DNA of 64,000 bases from NCBI RefSeq assembly GCF_030253575.1, contig NC_080558.1, positions 24,000,611 through 24,064,610 on the forward strand, given 5' to 3'. The translations under genes and the position numbers were made by a program. Below the pieces are notes generated by a model. It worked only from the letters and a program-made list of their open reading frames with translations, had not been told where the DNA came from and ran no database searches. Shown in pieces: positions 33,066 to 46,019 of the stretch. The stretch's first letter is position 1, and the number at the start of each line of letters is the position of its first letter. The DNA is from Rhododendron vialii (Eukaryota > Streptophyta > Magnoliopsida > Ericales > Ericaceae).

Positions 33066-34156
33066 GGCCATCCACAGTGGTATAATCAAAAATAGATAAC
33101 CAAAAGTTGACACATCAGCTTTTGATTATTCACTTAAGAGATTGTTAAGCTTAACAATGTTGAGGTTCACAATGGTCACTTCTAGTCCATAACCAAAATA
33201 AGGGGTCCACTACAATTTCACACAATCTCTCTCCCCTTTTGTTTTCCGCCATTCACTTCCCTCCATTACGTTTTTTTTTTGGGCAAAAATATATCGAATA
33301 TATGGTGTTCTTCCTAGAGTTATCTATCAAAACAACACTGATTTTTTTTTCTTCCTATTCCTATAGCCTATATCACAAATCCACCACTCTCTTAATCTTT
33401 CAAAAAAAAAATCAGATGTGTTCTTAAATTTGGAAAAGAATACAAGGTTCTTCCTCTTTTTTTTTTTTTTTTTTTTGCAAGGTTCTTTGTTTACTCAACC
33501 ATAGGGGGAGGAACAAAAAAATGAATAACCACTTTTTAGTCAAAAAAATCAATTTTTTTGCTAAAAAGTGATTATTTATCAAAATAATTGGGTAAAAGTA
33601 AAATAATAAAAAAAAACACTTTTTCCGATTCCTCTCGTTGAAACGAATCAATAACCTATAAAAGTTTGATGCAAAACTAAAAAATGTGAAAAAAATTCAA
33701 ATAAAGACAATTTTCAGATTTAAGTTAAGTTTAAGTTAAATTCATAAGAATGCAGCCTAAAATAGAAACGTAAAAAAAGACTAAAATACCTTAATCCAGC
33801 AACGATGAGTTAAATTATAGATAATCGAGAAATATGAGCTTCATTTTTGGAGGAAAAGAAAGAGAAACAATTTGTGGTTGAAGTGAAGAAGATATAGAGT
33901 AAGTGAAGAAGAGAAGAATAAAATAGTAGTTGAAATACGTGTATATATAAATTTTGGAACTAGTTAACTTATGTAGTGTGGGGTTCACAAATTTTGATTA
34001 TTGAAAAAGGTTGCTAGTTTTGGTTATCCAAAGCCCAAAATTTGATTATTTCTAAGGATGTTGCTAAGTTTGATTATACTATTGTGAGCCATTTTTTGTA
34101 CAAATATTATTAATTTTAACAACAATTGTCTTTTAGTTATACCACTGTGGATGGCC
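33066..34156. mobile_element. PIF/Harbinger-type MITE, 1.09 kb
   Basis: Left end GGCCATCCACAGTGGTATAA and right end its near-perfect inverse (ttataccactgtggatggcc, one mismatch) are flanked by TTA on each side (33063-33065 and 34157-34159). TIR type and TTA duplication fit PIF/Harbinger. It is AT-rich inside and has no transposase; ORFs over it are poly-T or poly-A artefacts. Confidence 0.85.
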
Positions 34157-34159
34157 TTA

Positions 34160-34710
34160 CATAACACTTTCTTCCACAAAATATATAAACTTCTGTTATC
34201 AGGACTAAAGGTAACAATTACATTGTGAAAACATCGTACTTACTACATTAAAAAGGTTACAAGAAACTTCTTCCGTTAATTCATCCAACCATGTTGGTGA
34301 AGGCTATAGTCATCCAAAAGATTCTTTCACGCAACTTCAAACTCTTTTTAATGTTCTGCATTTCTCTAAGTCATCTAAGAATCCAGAAAAGTTTGGTTAG
34401 ATTATTGTGAAAAACTTATTTATGATTATTCAACTTATGGTCTTCGAATTAATTGGTACGCCAATCACAACTAAGTTGGTACGCCACTCACAACTAAACT
34501 TAGTTCCTTATTCTAAAATACTTATATTGTTAGCTTCTACAATTTATTGGCTTTGAAAGTTAAGAATCACAACTAAATACAATTTCAATCCGTAATAACT
34601 ACTATCATATAAAGTGGTATGTATTGCCATAGACAATGATAAGCGTAAACATAAAGATTGGGGGTAGATAAGTAAGGCAATGATCAAAATGTGCTAATTT
34701 TATGTGGTAA
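34160..34710. other. AT-rich spacer between two Harbinger-type elements
   Basis: About 550 bp with no recognised feature, ending in the TAA target site of the next element. Confidence 0.5.
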
Positions 34711-35749
34711 GGGCTCGATTGGATGGTGTATACGGTGGGTGTATTATACAATACACCCGGATTCACAAATAATACACCGTTTGGCATCCATTTCTTCCCC
34801 CGTATTAACTAATCCCCGTATTCGCTAATACACCAAGAACAGCCATAAATTATTGCTACCCTCCCAGGTAGCAATAGCTAATCCGGGTGTATACGCCTGA
34901 TTTTTGACCAAAACACCCCTCCTCATCCCCTCCCCCAACGGCTCTCTCTCTCTCTCTCTGTCTCTCTCTGCTAATAGAGATAACGAAGAAGAAGAAGAAC
35001 AGGCCACCACAAAAACACACACACAAAATATGTATGTATATGTAGAGACTAGAGAAAGATGTACCTTGAGTTCCGTACATATCGGAGAGAGAGACGATCG
35101 GAGAGACGGAGAGAGAGACGATCGGAGAGACGATCGAAGAGACAGAGACCACTGGCCGCCGCCGCCCCTGCTGCTTCTTTTTTCTTCTTTCTTCTTTCTT
35201 CTTCGTTTCCATCTGTTTCTCTCCCTCTCTGTCTCGCTTTCTCTCACTCTATAAAACGATAAGAACGAGGGTAAAAAAGAAAAATGATTTGGTGTATTGG
35301 AACACAGAAGAAAGAAAATGAACGGATGGATGGAACTGGGACAAATTGAAATTTTTTTTAAAACTAAATAACATTCTAAGTTCTTTTTATAATGAGTAAA
35401 TAAAATTTATATTTTAAAAAATTGTTATATTATTTAATTTATTGGTATAGTAAATTATTATAACTTAGAATTGCCAAAAAATAATTAAATATATTAAGTT
35501 TTGCAATTATATAATTAATGTTAGGCATAATAAAGTTTGAGACTGCACAAGGGCAAAAGAGTCATTTAACAATTTTTTACATCATACACCCTTCCTTCTA
35601 ATACATCATCCAAACCATCTACTTTTTAATACACCCTCTATAAATATCACATCAATGTGGGCCCTCCCTTCTTAACTAATACCCCTTACTATCTTATCAC
35701 CCCTTCATAAATAATACACCCAAAACACATACGCCATCCAATCGGGCCC
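34711..35749. mobile_element. PIF/Harbinger-type MITE, 1.04 kb
   Basis: Left end GGGCTCGATTGGATGGTGTA and right end, inverted, GGGCCCGATTGGATGGCGTA are flanked by TAA on both sides (34708-34710 and 35750-35752). Subterminal gtgtattat..atacaccc blocks are repeated in both orientations. A (CT)n tract (34942-34965) and a gagagacgatcgg tandem patch (35085-35150) lie inside. The ORFs on both strands here are repeat artefacts. Confidence 0.85.
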
Positions 35750-35752
35750 TAA

Positions 35753-36075
35753 GTGTAGTTTCAACATATAGTCATCGTTATCCATATAACAAGGGAGGGG
35801 AGGTATCACCAAGATTCCAAAATAATATTCATTCTCTTTCAATCTCAACCCTTCAAGTCTACACATCCAAGGGTCCAAAAAATGTCCCTCTCACAAACTA
35901 TCTTTTGAATGGCGGTTTGGTAAATAAATGGGATTTTCAATGGCAAGTACTGGGACTGTGTTTTTTTTCCTTGCCAGTACAAACAGGCCATTGCACGGCT
36001 GAATCTCTCTCACACACACGGCTGAAGCTCTCTCTCGCTCTTGAATTCAAAAGCCCAATTTTTGGATTCAAAATT

Positions 36076-36120
<45 letters not shown>

Positions 36121-36232
36121 ACTTCATTCACGGAACACCCCCTCCATCTCCGGCGTTGGCCCTCATCAAGTGTGAAGAGGAAGAGAGAGAGAATGTGAGT
36201 GTGTGTTTTAAAACGACACCGAATCAGGAACC
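35753..36232. other. Non-coding stretch with (CT)n tract
   Basis: Contains a CT microsatellite at 36081-36117 immediately upstream of the NOT3 fragment, possibly the 5' flank carried along with it. Confidence 0.5.
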
Positions 36233-36348
36233 ATGGGGAACGCCATTTCCAGTCGAGCCAGCAGCCGTCGGAGATCGGCGATGAGATCGATCGGGTTCTG
36301 AAGAAAGTTCAAGAGGGCGTCGATCTTTTTGACAATATCTGGAACAAG
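36233..36348 (+). pseudogene. NOT3 (CCR4-NOT subunit) first-exon fragment
   Basis: A frame ending at a gtatac donor reads GDEIDRVLKKVQEGVDLFDN then IWNK, nearly identical to the start of plant NOT3, the CCR4-NOT deadenylase scaffold subunit (GEIDRVLKKVQEGVDVFDSIWNK). The upstream ATG at 36233 is out of frame with it. The next NOT3 exons (VYDTDNANQKEKFE...) are not found. A 55-bp block including the ATG region (ccatttccagtcgagccagc) recurs at about 36438-36500, so the 5' piece is duplicated. Most likely a captured or decayed gene fragment. Confidence 0.65.
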
Positions 36349-39300
36349 GTATACTGCTTTCTGAATTCTTAATTACTGCCGTTTTACTCTCCAATTGATT
36401 TCGAACACTTCTTTTCTTGCCTTTAAAAAATGCATCGCCATCAGGAACCACAGGAAACACCATTTCCAGTCGAGCCAGCAGCCGTTGGAGATCGGCGATG
36501 GCGACCGCCGGGAAACCCCTCGCGGCCTCCTCCACTTCTGCCGAACCGTTCGATTTCTCCGCAGGTAATCGGATTCTTGATATCCAACCCATCTAATCTT
36601 CGATTGTCTTCCCTGTGTATGATTTCGAACCCATCTAATTTGGGTACGAATGTATTTTGTATGCTCTTCAGGTGTATTTTGTGTATCATAACCGAAGACT
36701 AGAAGGTATTTTCTTTCCTCTTTTATTTTCTTTATTTTGCTGCACAGTCGATTTTAGTTCTAAATCAATTTTTGCTTGAGTAAAATTTTTGTTCATTGTT
36801 GAAAAGGTCTGCATGGTGGATGTCCTAACCAGACTCAAAAACGGTCCTCTCAAGTGCAATGTGATTGGTTTAGATTGAGATTAGTTTTTGTGAGGTTTGA
36901 ATTTTTCTCCTTATTTTCTGTCTTTTTTTTTTAGTTAAAGGAGCTTTATTGTTCACATCCAACGTGACGTGATGTTACTAGAAATCTCTTTTGTGGTTAA
37001 CAGGGTATTTGGCGAACCATCGATTCTGCAAAAAGTCGACCACTTCTGTTGCTCTCAGACGAAATCGTGGGGTGTCCAAACCCAATTATTTCAGCAAAAT
37101 CTTACCGGTATAGCTTTCATATTAATTAGATGGGTATCAGCCTAATTTCCTTGCCATGGCCTGTTAATGTACAAAAAATAGTTTTACAGTTTTTGTATAG
37201 TGATTTGTGCTCTACTTTGTAGCAATTTTCATGTTTGGATTTGAGAACAAAAAATTATCATTGGGTACACGTTAGAAAATGCAGACTAGAATGGTTGATA
37301 TGCACTACACATTCTTCATAATTCGTAGTAGCCATTGTACAAGCTAATTTTTGTTTGTCCCTATTAAACGTACGGCAGAAGAACTTAGAGCAAATAGGAA
37401 GAAACAGCTTAAGAAATACAACTTTTAAGATAAAGTCATTGGTCGATGAGGTAAAGTGAGGTTGCGCTGGCCTTTATGTCCACATTATTCTGGTCTGTTC
37501 TTTTGCTATGGATATGTTGACATAGCAAAACTTTGTTGCATGGTTGCAATACTTCAATTTGATGCTAAATAGTTAATTTCGAGAACTTTACCATATTTTA
37601 TAGTGTTAGTCTTCCTTCCTAAGAAAGGTTTCCCCTATTGAGCAATTTTGGGACTTTGTGGAGGTTTTTGACGTGGGAGGAAGTGCATAGGTGGGGTTTT
37701 TCTTTGTGATCTTTCTCCCTTTTTAGATGGCAGTCTACAACTATCCTAATAATCTAAGATTCTGAGCTGTTAGAGTGCCTATTTGTTCTGTTTATTAGCA
37801 CTAGCATAGATTACCAACTATAGTTCTCCTGCATATACAGCATGCAGAAACTCAGTCAAAGAGTTGGAGTGCTATAGTTACGACAATCCTGTGTAATTGT
37901 GTTCTTTTCTCAAGGTATGAATGGCTTTTTTTTTTACTGATACCTTCTGTCGAAGTATGGGTGCACTAATCATTAGAGATCTCGAGATCATGTATAATCA
38001 TTGCTCTTCTGATTCTTTTTCTTTTTGTTATGGTCTGTGTTGCAAATGAAATGATATTTGATATACTGAAACTTTTCAATTGGGTAGTATCCAATGGATT
38101 ACTTTTGTGTGCCATATTGGACGAAGAAAGAACCATTTTATGGCAGTCTGAGTTGATATTACTCCAACATTGCATTTTGGTTGTACCTTGCTCAGCTTTT
38201 GGAATGCTTTTTGAAAACTTACATTCTCCATGCTAAATCCTTCCCCGGCAACGTACGGCGACTTCGTCATCTAGGCCCACAAGGCCTTCGGTGATGATTA
38301 AAGTTTACATATCAAGTCTCACTCTCAAGTATGTTGATACCTTTTTTTAAAATTTGAATTTTTTGTGGGCCCTAATGATGATCTATTTTTTAAGACAGGT
38401 GTTTTATTAAATGTATGTACCAATTTGTAGAAACCCGTTTTCATTGTGACTAATTTGGAAGACCATTTCCGGAAAAAAATTGTCATTCAAAGGCTTTCAA
38501 TTGAGGGCTTTAAAAGCCTAATTCTACACTAAAGTCTTCACCAAATTTTGAGTCCCCTGCTGAAGTCTTTACAAATTAGGCTTCATTCAATGATAAAAGT
38601 GTTTCTAAATGGTCTAATGGCATATGGGTTTGTGGAGACAAATTCAACCAATTGTATTGGGTACTCTCCTCACTCCAATTTAAGCCTTCTCATGTTCAAC
38701 TTAGTAGGGGGGAAAATGGGCAGATTGTCCTTACGGTAATTTCTTTTATATGTAGAAGTGTCACATATGCGTTCATTAATTGTTTTACAGTCATCAATTT
38801 GGATCCACTACACTGCTCAAAGATGTTCATTAAGAGAGCCATGGATTTTGATGAACGCAAGTTCTTACTCATTTTTTTGGGAGTTAATGAAGCCTTGCGT
38901 CTTACCTATTGTTCCTCATTGCCGGTGGAAATCACCTACTGTAATGGCCCCAATATGTTTGTTCCATTCAGCTCATTTATGAGTCTTCTAAGTGTGTGAA
39001 TTCATTTTGCAGCGGTAAGAATTTAAAAATTGCAAGAGAGTCAGATCTCAAATCTCTCTCAAGCCCCATAACGCTATGTGAGACTCTCTGATCCACCAAC
39101 CAATAGGTATGTTTCTTACTCTTGCACTGAAAAAAACTAATATATAGTGTTAGTCTTACCTCTTAAGAAAGGCTTCCCCTCTTGAGCAATTTTGTGACTT
39201 TGTGGAGGTTTTTGATGTGGGAGGAAGTGCATAGGTGAGGTTTTTGATGTGGCAGTCTACAACTATCGCAATAATCTAAGATTCTGAACTGTTAGAGTGC

Positions 39301-41480
39301 CTATTTGTTCTGTCTATTAGCACTAGCATAGATTACTATCTGTAGCTCTCCTGCATATACAACATGCAAAAATTAAGTGAAAGAGTTGGTGTGCCATAAT
39401 TACGACAATCCTGCGTAATTGTGTTCTTTTCTTGAGGTATTGAATGGCTTTTTTTTTACCGATACCTTCTGTTGAAGTCTAAGTGCACTAATCATCAGAG
39501 ATCCAAAGATCATGTATAATCATTGCTCTCTTTTTGTGTTATGGTCTGAGCCCATGGATTAATTTTGTGTGCCATATTGGACGAAGAAAGAACCATTTTA
39601 TGGCAGCCTGTGTTGATATTACTCCATCATTGCATTTTGGTTGTACCTTGCTCAGCTTTTGGAATAAAACTTACATTCTCCATGCCAAATGCTTTTTGGT
39701 AATGATTTATGAGTCAAAGTCAAACCGCTTGCTGATTCATATCCCGTGGGACTTTGATACAGGGGAAGTATGAACAAGAGTATGAGCGTTCAGATACATT
39801 TCAGAAAGAACTAAAACTGAAGGTTGGAGAGATCTTTAGTTCTTGACAGATCAAGCTTGAAGCTCAGCCTTGCATTTTTTCCTTATGGTTTTAGCTACTG
39901 TGCTTTTACCATTTTTAATGAAGAAGAGAAAAAAGAAAGTGTGAGCATGAGAAGCAGTGGGTGCCTTCAAGAAGGTAATTTTCTGAATCCTTCAATTTAT
40001 ATTTTCCAACACGGTCATCTTTAAGATTACTAGCTATGTTCTTTGTTCAATTTATGTGTCCTCGCTTTTGTACAGTGTGCTAGATTGGCATATTAATATG
40101 CACTTCAATTGTTGCGTATCGTGCTTAATGAGCTTTCTGCCCTTGGCTTTTAATTTGTATTAGACTTTATACACTGGCATGACTAAAACATGGAAGCACT
40201 TTTCGCTGTAAAATGTAGACAAGGGCTACAAAAGGCTACCAAAAGAAAGTCAGCTTCATCCCCAAATCTGAAGCAGTAAGCCATCTACGTTCTCATCCTC
40301 CCCCTCCCTGTCTCCATAGACGTTCTCTTTTGTTGTCTTTCCATTTCCATGCTTTGTTTTATTTGTTTCAACTTTTTTTCTTTTTTCTGTTTACAGTTAG
40401 TATTGCTGATTGCCGTGGTCTTCAGCATTATCTCCCCGTGCATGTTGAGGAGGCATTTCACTAGCGAGAGATCGAATATGCAGGTCGAAAATAGGTATGG
40501 TTTCAGTTTTTAATACGAAGGTTTTTGATTTGGACATGTACGTAGTCGCCCTTGAAACAAGATTTCTGAACAGTTAAACATCCATTGTTATTCATTTAAA
40601 GCACGTCTAAGCTCCACCGAGGAATACTTCACAAAACTTCAACCTTTTGTATGTTCGAAGTGCCTTACAAAATGTAGAGCATTCTATGCTTTAGTTGTAG
40701 TGGATTCAAAAGGGGGTGTTGTATGATCTCTTTAGTCCATTCAGGGAGGTCTGACAAGAAATCCAACACTGTGGTCCTTTTTAATAAAAAAATTCAACAT
40801 TCTTTTAATTTTGATGGGCATGCCCATATGTGTCCCATAGGTGTCATCGACATGGTGCACGTCTATAGAGTGTCCAACACGTTACATTTGTTAGTTTAGC
40901 ATTTTTTTTTGTTAACATGGAAAGCGTACCTATGCTAAGACTTGATGTCCATTTGGACCGCTACAAATTGTATGATTTTCTTTAAAACACACGAGCATTA
41001 GCCCCAAAAGTATAATGGCCCCACTGGCTTTCTATAATACACATCAAATACACAAGATTGATTTGTATTCTTTGACTATGGCAATTCTTCGATGAAGTAA
41101 AGTATTAAAAAAAAAATTCATATTTTGCATCTCATCTTAAGCCTGTATCAGGTAACCCTTCTTACTGACATAAATATGATTTTTATTTTAGTTTTTCAGG
41201 TGTCAATAATTTTGGAGATGGAGCTATTGGGTCCTTTGTTAGACAGCTGAGGTCAATAGTAAAATAGAGTAGTTGGTTTAGGTTGGTACGAGCCATAGCA
41301 CATGCAATTGTACAGTTTCTTTGATTTGTATTCCCTAACTTTAAAAAAATTGCTTGATTGTTTTGGAATTCAATGCACTAAATTTTGATGATCCTATGTA
41401 GAATTTTTGAAAATTGCATGAGCCAGGGCTGTTGGTCAATGCTTTTGAATTTGTCTTAAGGCACAGGCTCATTTGCTATC
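36349..41480. other. Low-coding stretch with duplication and exon-like scraps
   Basis: No full gene. A segment of about 0.55-0.6 kb (about 37600-38245) reappears at about 39146-39690 in the same orientation. Short exon-like pieces with splice-like edges, at 39763-39820 (KYEQEYERSDTFQKELKLK) and 40398-40495 (LLLIAVVFSIISPCMLRRHF), are unassigned; they might be captured exons or chance. The stretch ends in Helitron-like 3' termini near 41480 and 41848, so part of it may be Helitron cargo, but I could not find the matching 5' end. Confidence 0.4.
37600..39690. repeat. Direct duplication of ~0.6 kb, 1.5 kb apart
   Basis: Copies at about 37600-38245 and 39146-39690 share blocks such as gtgggaggaagtgcataggt, gtgcctatttgttctgt, ttacgacaatcctg and ccatattggacgaagaaaga. 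Identity looks above 90% apart from indels, and the second copy is shorter. Confidence 0.85.
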
Positions 41481-41817
41481 AGAATTATATCTTAGTTAGC
41501 ATTCTCTGGGGGGTTTTGATGAAATGTGCAATTTTTTTGTATCTAACTTAATTGATGAATTGTTCGAACTGCTCTATGCATATTTTGCGGAGATTAGGGA
41601 GGTTGAAAGAACAGATCGTTATGCAGTGATTTAATTTGCTTAGGTTATGATCATTTTTTTGTTGACATCTTTGAAATTCACTTACTTGAAATGGATTAGA
41701 TGTACTCTATTTGAAGCTTACTTAAAAAATCTTTTCGTGAAAAAGACGGGTTTGCTATCGGGTTGGTTATAAGCATAGAATGGTAATTCAATTTAATTGT
41801 TCTCAAAATGTGTTGCG

Positions 41818-41848
41818 CCGTGCCTTCAGGCACGGGCTCATCCGCTAG
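41818..41848 (+). mobile_element. Helitron 3' terminus
   Basis: A 7-bp stem CCGTGCC / GGCACGG with loop TTCA, then gctcatcc and terminal CTAG at 41845-41848, followed by T. A short GC-rich hairpin about 10 nt before CTRR, and insertion next to T, are the defining 3' features of Helitrons. A more degenerate version (cttaaggcacaggctcattt) ends near 41480. Confidence 0.65.
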
Positions 41849-42837
41849 TCTTTCAACAAAGTAAGAAACAGTAAAGACGTGGTAAGTAATGTGAACAAGT
41901 GTTAGCCTATGGTTAAAAAAATCAGTTTTTGTGATATCTGTAGCCTTATTCTATGGTAAATATGACATTAATGATGGGTAGGTATGCATTTATATATCAT
42001 CATTAACGCCCTAAATGTACCTATCACATTAACTTACTTAGGATCTACTTGTTTTGCTTTTATGATAAATTAAATAAAAGTGTATTAGCTTTATATTAAT
42101 GACACTACTTTTAAAGTTTGAAAATAAATGATTAAATGAATGAGACATTTCAATTTCAGTAGTTTAGTAGTGGTTACTCATACATTTGCCAAGTAATCAA
42201 TGTAAACCACCAAAACTATTACTTCTTCATTTGGCAAGTAATCAATTTTGAAATTTACTAATTGTGTTATTTGAAGGATTCAAATCATCTGATCAATTAG
42301 CTGAACCTATAACCAGATCAATCAATTGCAAATAAATCAATCCTAGTTGATTAATCGCTACCAAGTATATTAGTATCAACACTATTAGTTGTTAGATTTA
42401 CAAATTATATCATCTTGATCACTAGAAACTATATTAACGAAATTGAATAGCCTAATTTCATTAAATACTACCATAAATTCAATTGAGAGTCCTACAAAAA
42501 ATTTCAACATCTATTAAGCAAAAATATATTTATTGTTCAATTTTATTGTAACAATCAACTTATAGCATTATTTTATAATTTATATTAACTAAATTTGTAA
42601 GCTATCAAAATATTAAGTGAACATCTTGTTTTTTCCATAATATTGAAAAGTAAGTTACTTTAAAAATAATTTAATTAATTACATTTATAATGTTATTTAG
42701 AAAATATGGAAAATATTTGTCATATTTTTTTGTTTTTGTTTTTAGATAATTCTTCTTATTATATATTCATAAAAAATTAAAATCTTAAACTAGATTTTTA
42801 ATCGAACACCATTTTTTAGATTTTCCACTATCCAATT
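41849..42837. other. AT-rich spacer
   Basis: About 1 kb of AT-rich DNA with no recognised gene or element ends, up to the target site of the LTR. Confidence 0.5.
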
Positions 42838-45512
42838 TGTCACGCCCTCGATTTTCAACATAAATAATAATCATTTACTATAAATAAAATCATTACAAGA
42901 GTACCGATAATACCCAAATGATATTTCTTCCCCTAATCACAAGTTTAAATTCAAAAATTACAATCTTGGCTCGAAGCCTCAAGTTTTACAAGATACCAAA
43001 ATAATATTACAGTTTACTTTAATCATTCTTTCAATACTACTTTCAAAACAAATGCAAGCTGCAGCCTCTTTTATACCTTCGAAAGACGTGATCAACAAGC
43101 ACAAGATGCATGCCATGCCAATTTCCTTGCTTTGTACCTGAAAATAATAGATTGAGCTACACTAGCGCAGTAGAGAAATCTATACTCAAGTTATTTGAAA
43201 ATGCGATGAAACATGCAACTAGAGTGAATGAATTTCAACAAACGAACGTGAGATACAAGAGCGACCACTACGAACAGACGACTAAGACTGGAGAATCCTG
43301 GACGTACTACAGATGTCCCTAACCATTCATACGTTAACTAGAAACAACATTTAAACTCATACCATTCACCATAGAGCTTCATTTCATAAAACTTTACTTT
43401 TTGATTTTCAAAACAATTTAGAGAAAACTCAAGACCATTACAGGTCAAACTCCGTTGATTCGAACTTGAATACCGGAGTCCGTTGATTTGTGCCCAAATA
43501 CCGGATCCGTTGATTCGCTCAAGAATACCGGAGGATTTTTTTATAAAAATCCTCTTTTAAAAATCCAAATTTCTTTCTTTAATAAAACCTTGATAAAAAC
43601 CAACCTTTCATTCTCTTTTTCGACAACCACAACCACAACCACAACCACAATCTCAAGCAACAAACAATCCAAATATCAACATAGACTTCTGAAGTCAATC
43701 AAAATTCTCTTCATCATGCGAGACATTCAATTGTGTTACCACCCCTTGCGTCAAATTGAATTCTCTCCACCTAGGTTTCCGCATTACCACATCTTGCGTT
43801 GCGGGTCCTCTAGAGTCTCCGCATTACCACACATTTCGTTGCAAGACCCTCAATTCAGAATTCACAACTCACGTCAACATAAAAGCATTATCAATCCGTA
43901 TATAAGCAGATATCATTTTCCAAGTTCACATTCGTTCATACATCATCAACAATGTATTATAAACTCATAAGCATACCCCATTGCACATTGATAAATACTT
44001 TAAGTCCATGTTATTCCTCTATGTCTATCACGACGCCCTACATCTCATACCGAACTTACAATGACTCCACGACACATCACCGACTAGATTCTAAACGAGA
44101 ATCTTATAGAACGAGTGCTAAAGGAACCTATGGAGCTCAACAAGACGAGGCATGAGGATACAAGTCACAATACTACTCATCGGATCACTAGACAAGTTCA
44201 TATCCACCCATAACACTCACCACATTACCCCCTATCGTCCACGGTACTCCTTTCAACCTTACGGTACATTTCCTACCTAACGACACTAATATTATACTCT
44301 AACGAATGCCAAGAGACAAGATCGAACAACGAGCCATTATGACACAAGCAATCATACTCAAGAGTGACTTAAACATGTTCTAATCATATAGGGAGTCATA
44401 ACACGAAACGAAAACAACCATAGGAGTAGCTACAGACATCGATAGACTGACACACCTCTACTCAAATGATTATAACTTTTTGTGTACTAAGATTTTTAAG
44501 GTGATTCCAGTGTCAAATGAAAGCTGACTTCAAGACCTTCGAATCAATATAAAGTTTGCATGAAACAGATATCGGACGAAGAAGTTATGACTGTTTGAAG
44601 TTGGATGAAACCTAGAGAACGGGCAAAATTTTCAAATTCGATCGAAATACAAAACCCAACCTCAAGCATGAAATAAAGCATGATATAGGTACATAAACAT
44701 CATATAAACGTATAACAAGAGTAAGAAATCCCTACCACAATGGGTTTTAAGCAAAACCCTAAGTACACCAAGTGCTACAAGCTCGAATTTACCAAGGACA
44801 AGCTCCTCCCAAGCTTTGTTACAAAATCTAGAGTGGATATAAACCAAAAATAAGATAAACAAGCATGGATCAACAAGTGATTCAGAGGAAAGAAAGAAAA
44901 ATGTGATTGCGAGCCAAAGAGTGAGAACAAGAATACAAAATTTACCATTTGTTCACAAAATGTGAGAATCAAGTGAGCTTGAGGTAGAAAACCCTTGGAT
45001 CTTGAAGATTTGAGGTAGAAATCAAAGGATTTGGGTGAGATTGGAGTTGTGTAGGTGAGAGGGGGTGTTTCTAGGTTTATTTTGTGGGTTTGGGTGTGAA
45101 AAATGGTAAAGATGTGTATTTATAGTGGTCTGAATCTCGTGCTGAAATCTCAAAATTTTTGCTGGGTGTACCGGTACTAGAAAATGACAGTATCGGTACA
45201 GCTACCCAGAAGATTCAGTATTGCACAATTTATGGTCGAGGTGTACCTGTACTGAGAAAAACTATACCTATACACCACAGACAGATTTGAAATTTTTGCC
45301 AACGTTCAACGAATCAAACCCTGATTGCTACCAACACTTCCAAACATCTTCTCAACACCGAAACTCAAAGTTCAACTATTCTCCGAATGTCCGGTACACA
45401 ACGGTAGCCATATTCGTATAACCTTATTAATAAACATATAATTTAATATTAATACGATCTTTTAGATATTAAAAGATTAAAGAAAATAGAAAAAAAATTA
45501 TGAGTCTCTACA
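42838..45512. mobile_element. Probable solo LTR of an LTR retrotransposon (2.7 kb)
   Basis: Starts TGTCACGCCCTCGATTTTC and ends GAGTCTCTACA, the TG...CA ends of an LTR. It is flanked by a perfect 5-bp duplication CAATT (42833-42837 and 45513-45517). No internal domain, gag or pol sequence is seen, so it is best read as a solo LTR left by recombination between two LTRs. The long LTR suggests a Ty3/Gypsy-type element, but the family is not proven. It looks whole from end to end as an LTR. Both target duplications still match, so it is not very old. Confidence 0.7.
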
Positions 45513-45517
45513 CAATT

Positions 45518-46010
45518 GTTAGCAAAAGGAAAAAAATATGGTGTATATAGCTTAAAGTGGTGTAAATATATAAATCTCCAAATTTTTCGCCAAAAAATAG
45601 GGTACTTTTTTTAAAAAATTAATGGCAACTTGTTATCTGACTAACCGGCTGTAGTAAGTGTTGTCATAACCTATAGTAAGTTTAGCCTTAGTCTATGGTA
45701 AGTGTTATCTTAGTCTATGGTAAGTGTTGCATGTTCTGTGGTAAGTAATCCTGCGTTTTTTTGGTCAAAATCATCTCATTTTTAACAAAACCACTCTACT
45801 TTTGGTTTTTGGTTTTGATCCAAGAGCTATGATTTATCTATTTTCGATCTAAGGGCTGTGATTCATTGGGAGTATGGTGCACCATAAAAGTTTTGGGAAA
45901 GTAGGGAATGGATCCATTAATTTATGGAATGGAATTAATAGAAATAGGTGTTGAAGAACTCCAATCTTATAATAATTCTGGGTCCTCCCTCCAACCCCCA
46001 ATTTTGTGCA
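45518..46010. other. Spacer with degenerate tandem repeat
   Basis: At 45650-45755 a unit of about 30 bp (cttagtctatggtaagtgtt) is repeated three to four times imperfectly. Nothing else is recognised. Confidence 0.55.
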
Positions 46011-46019
46011 TTTGTTAAA

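Noticed and set aside
34825-35254. Overlapping ORFs of 116-140 codons on both strands
   Set aside because: CT/GA repeat translation inside a Harbinger-type MITE.
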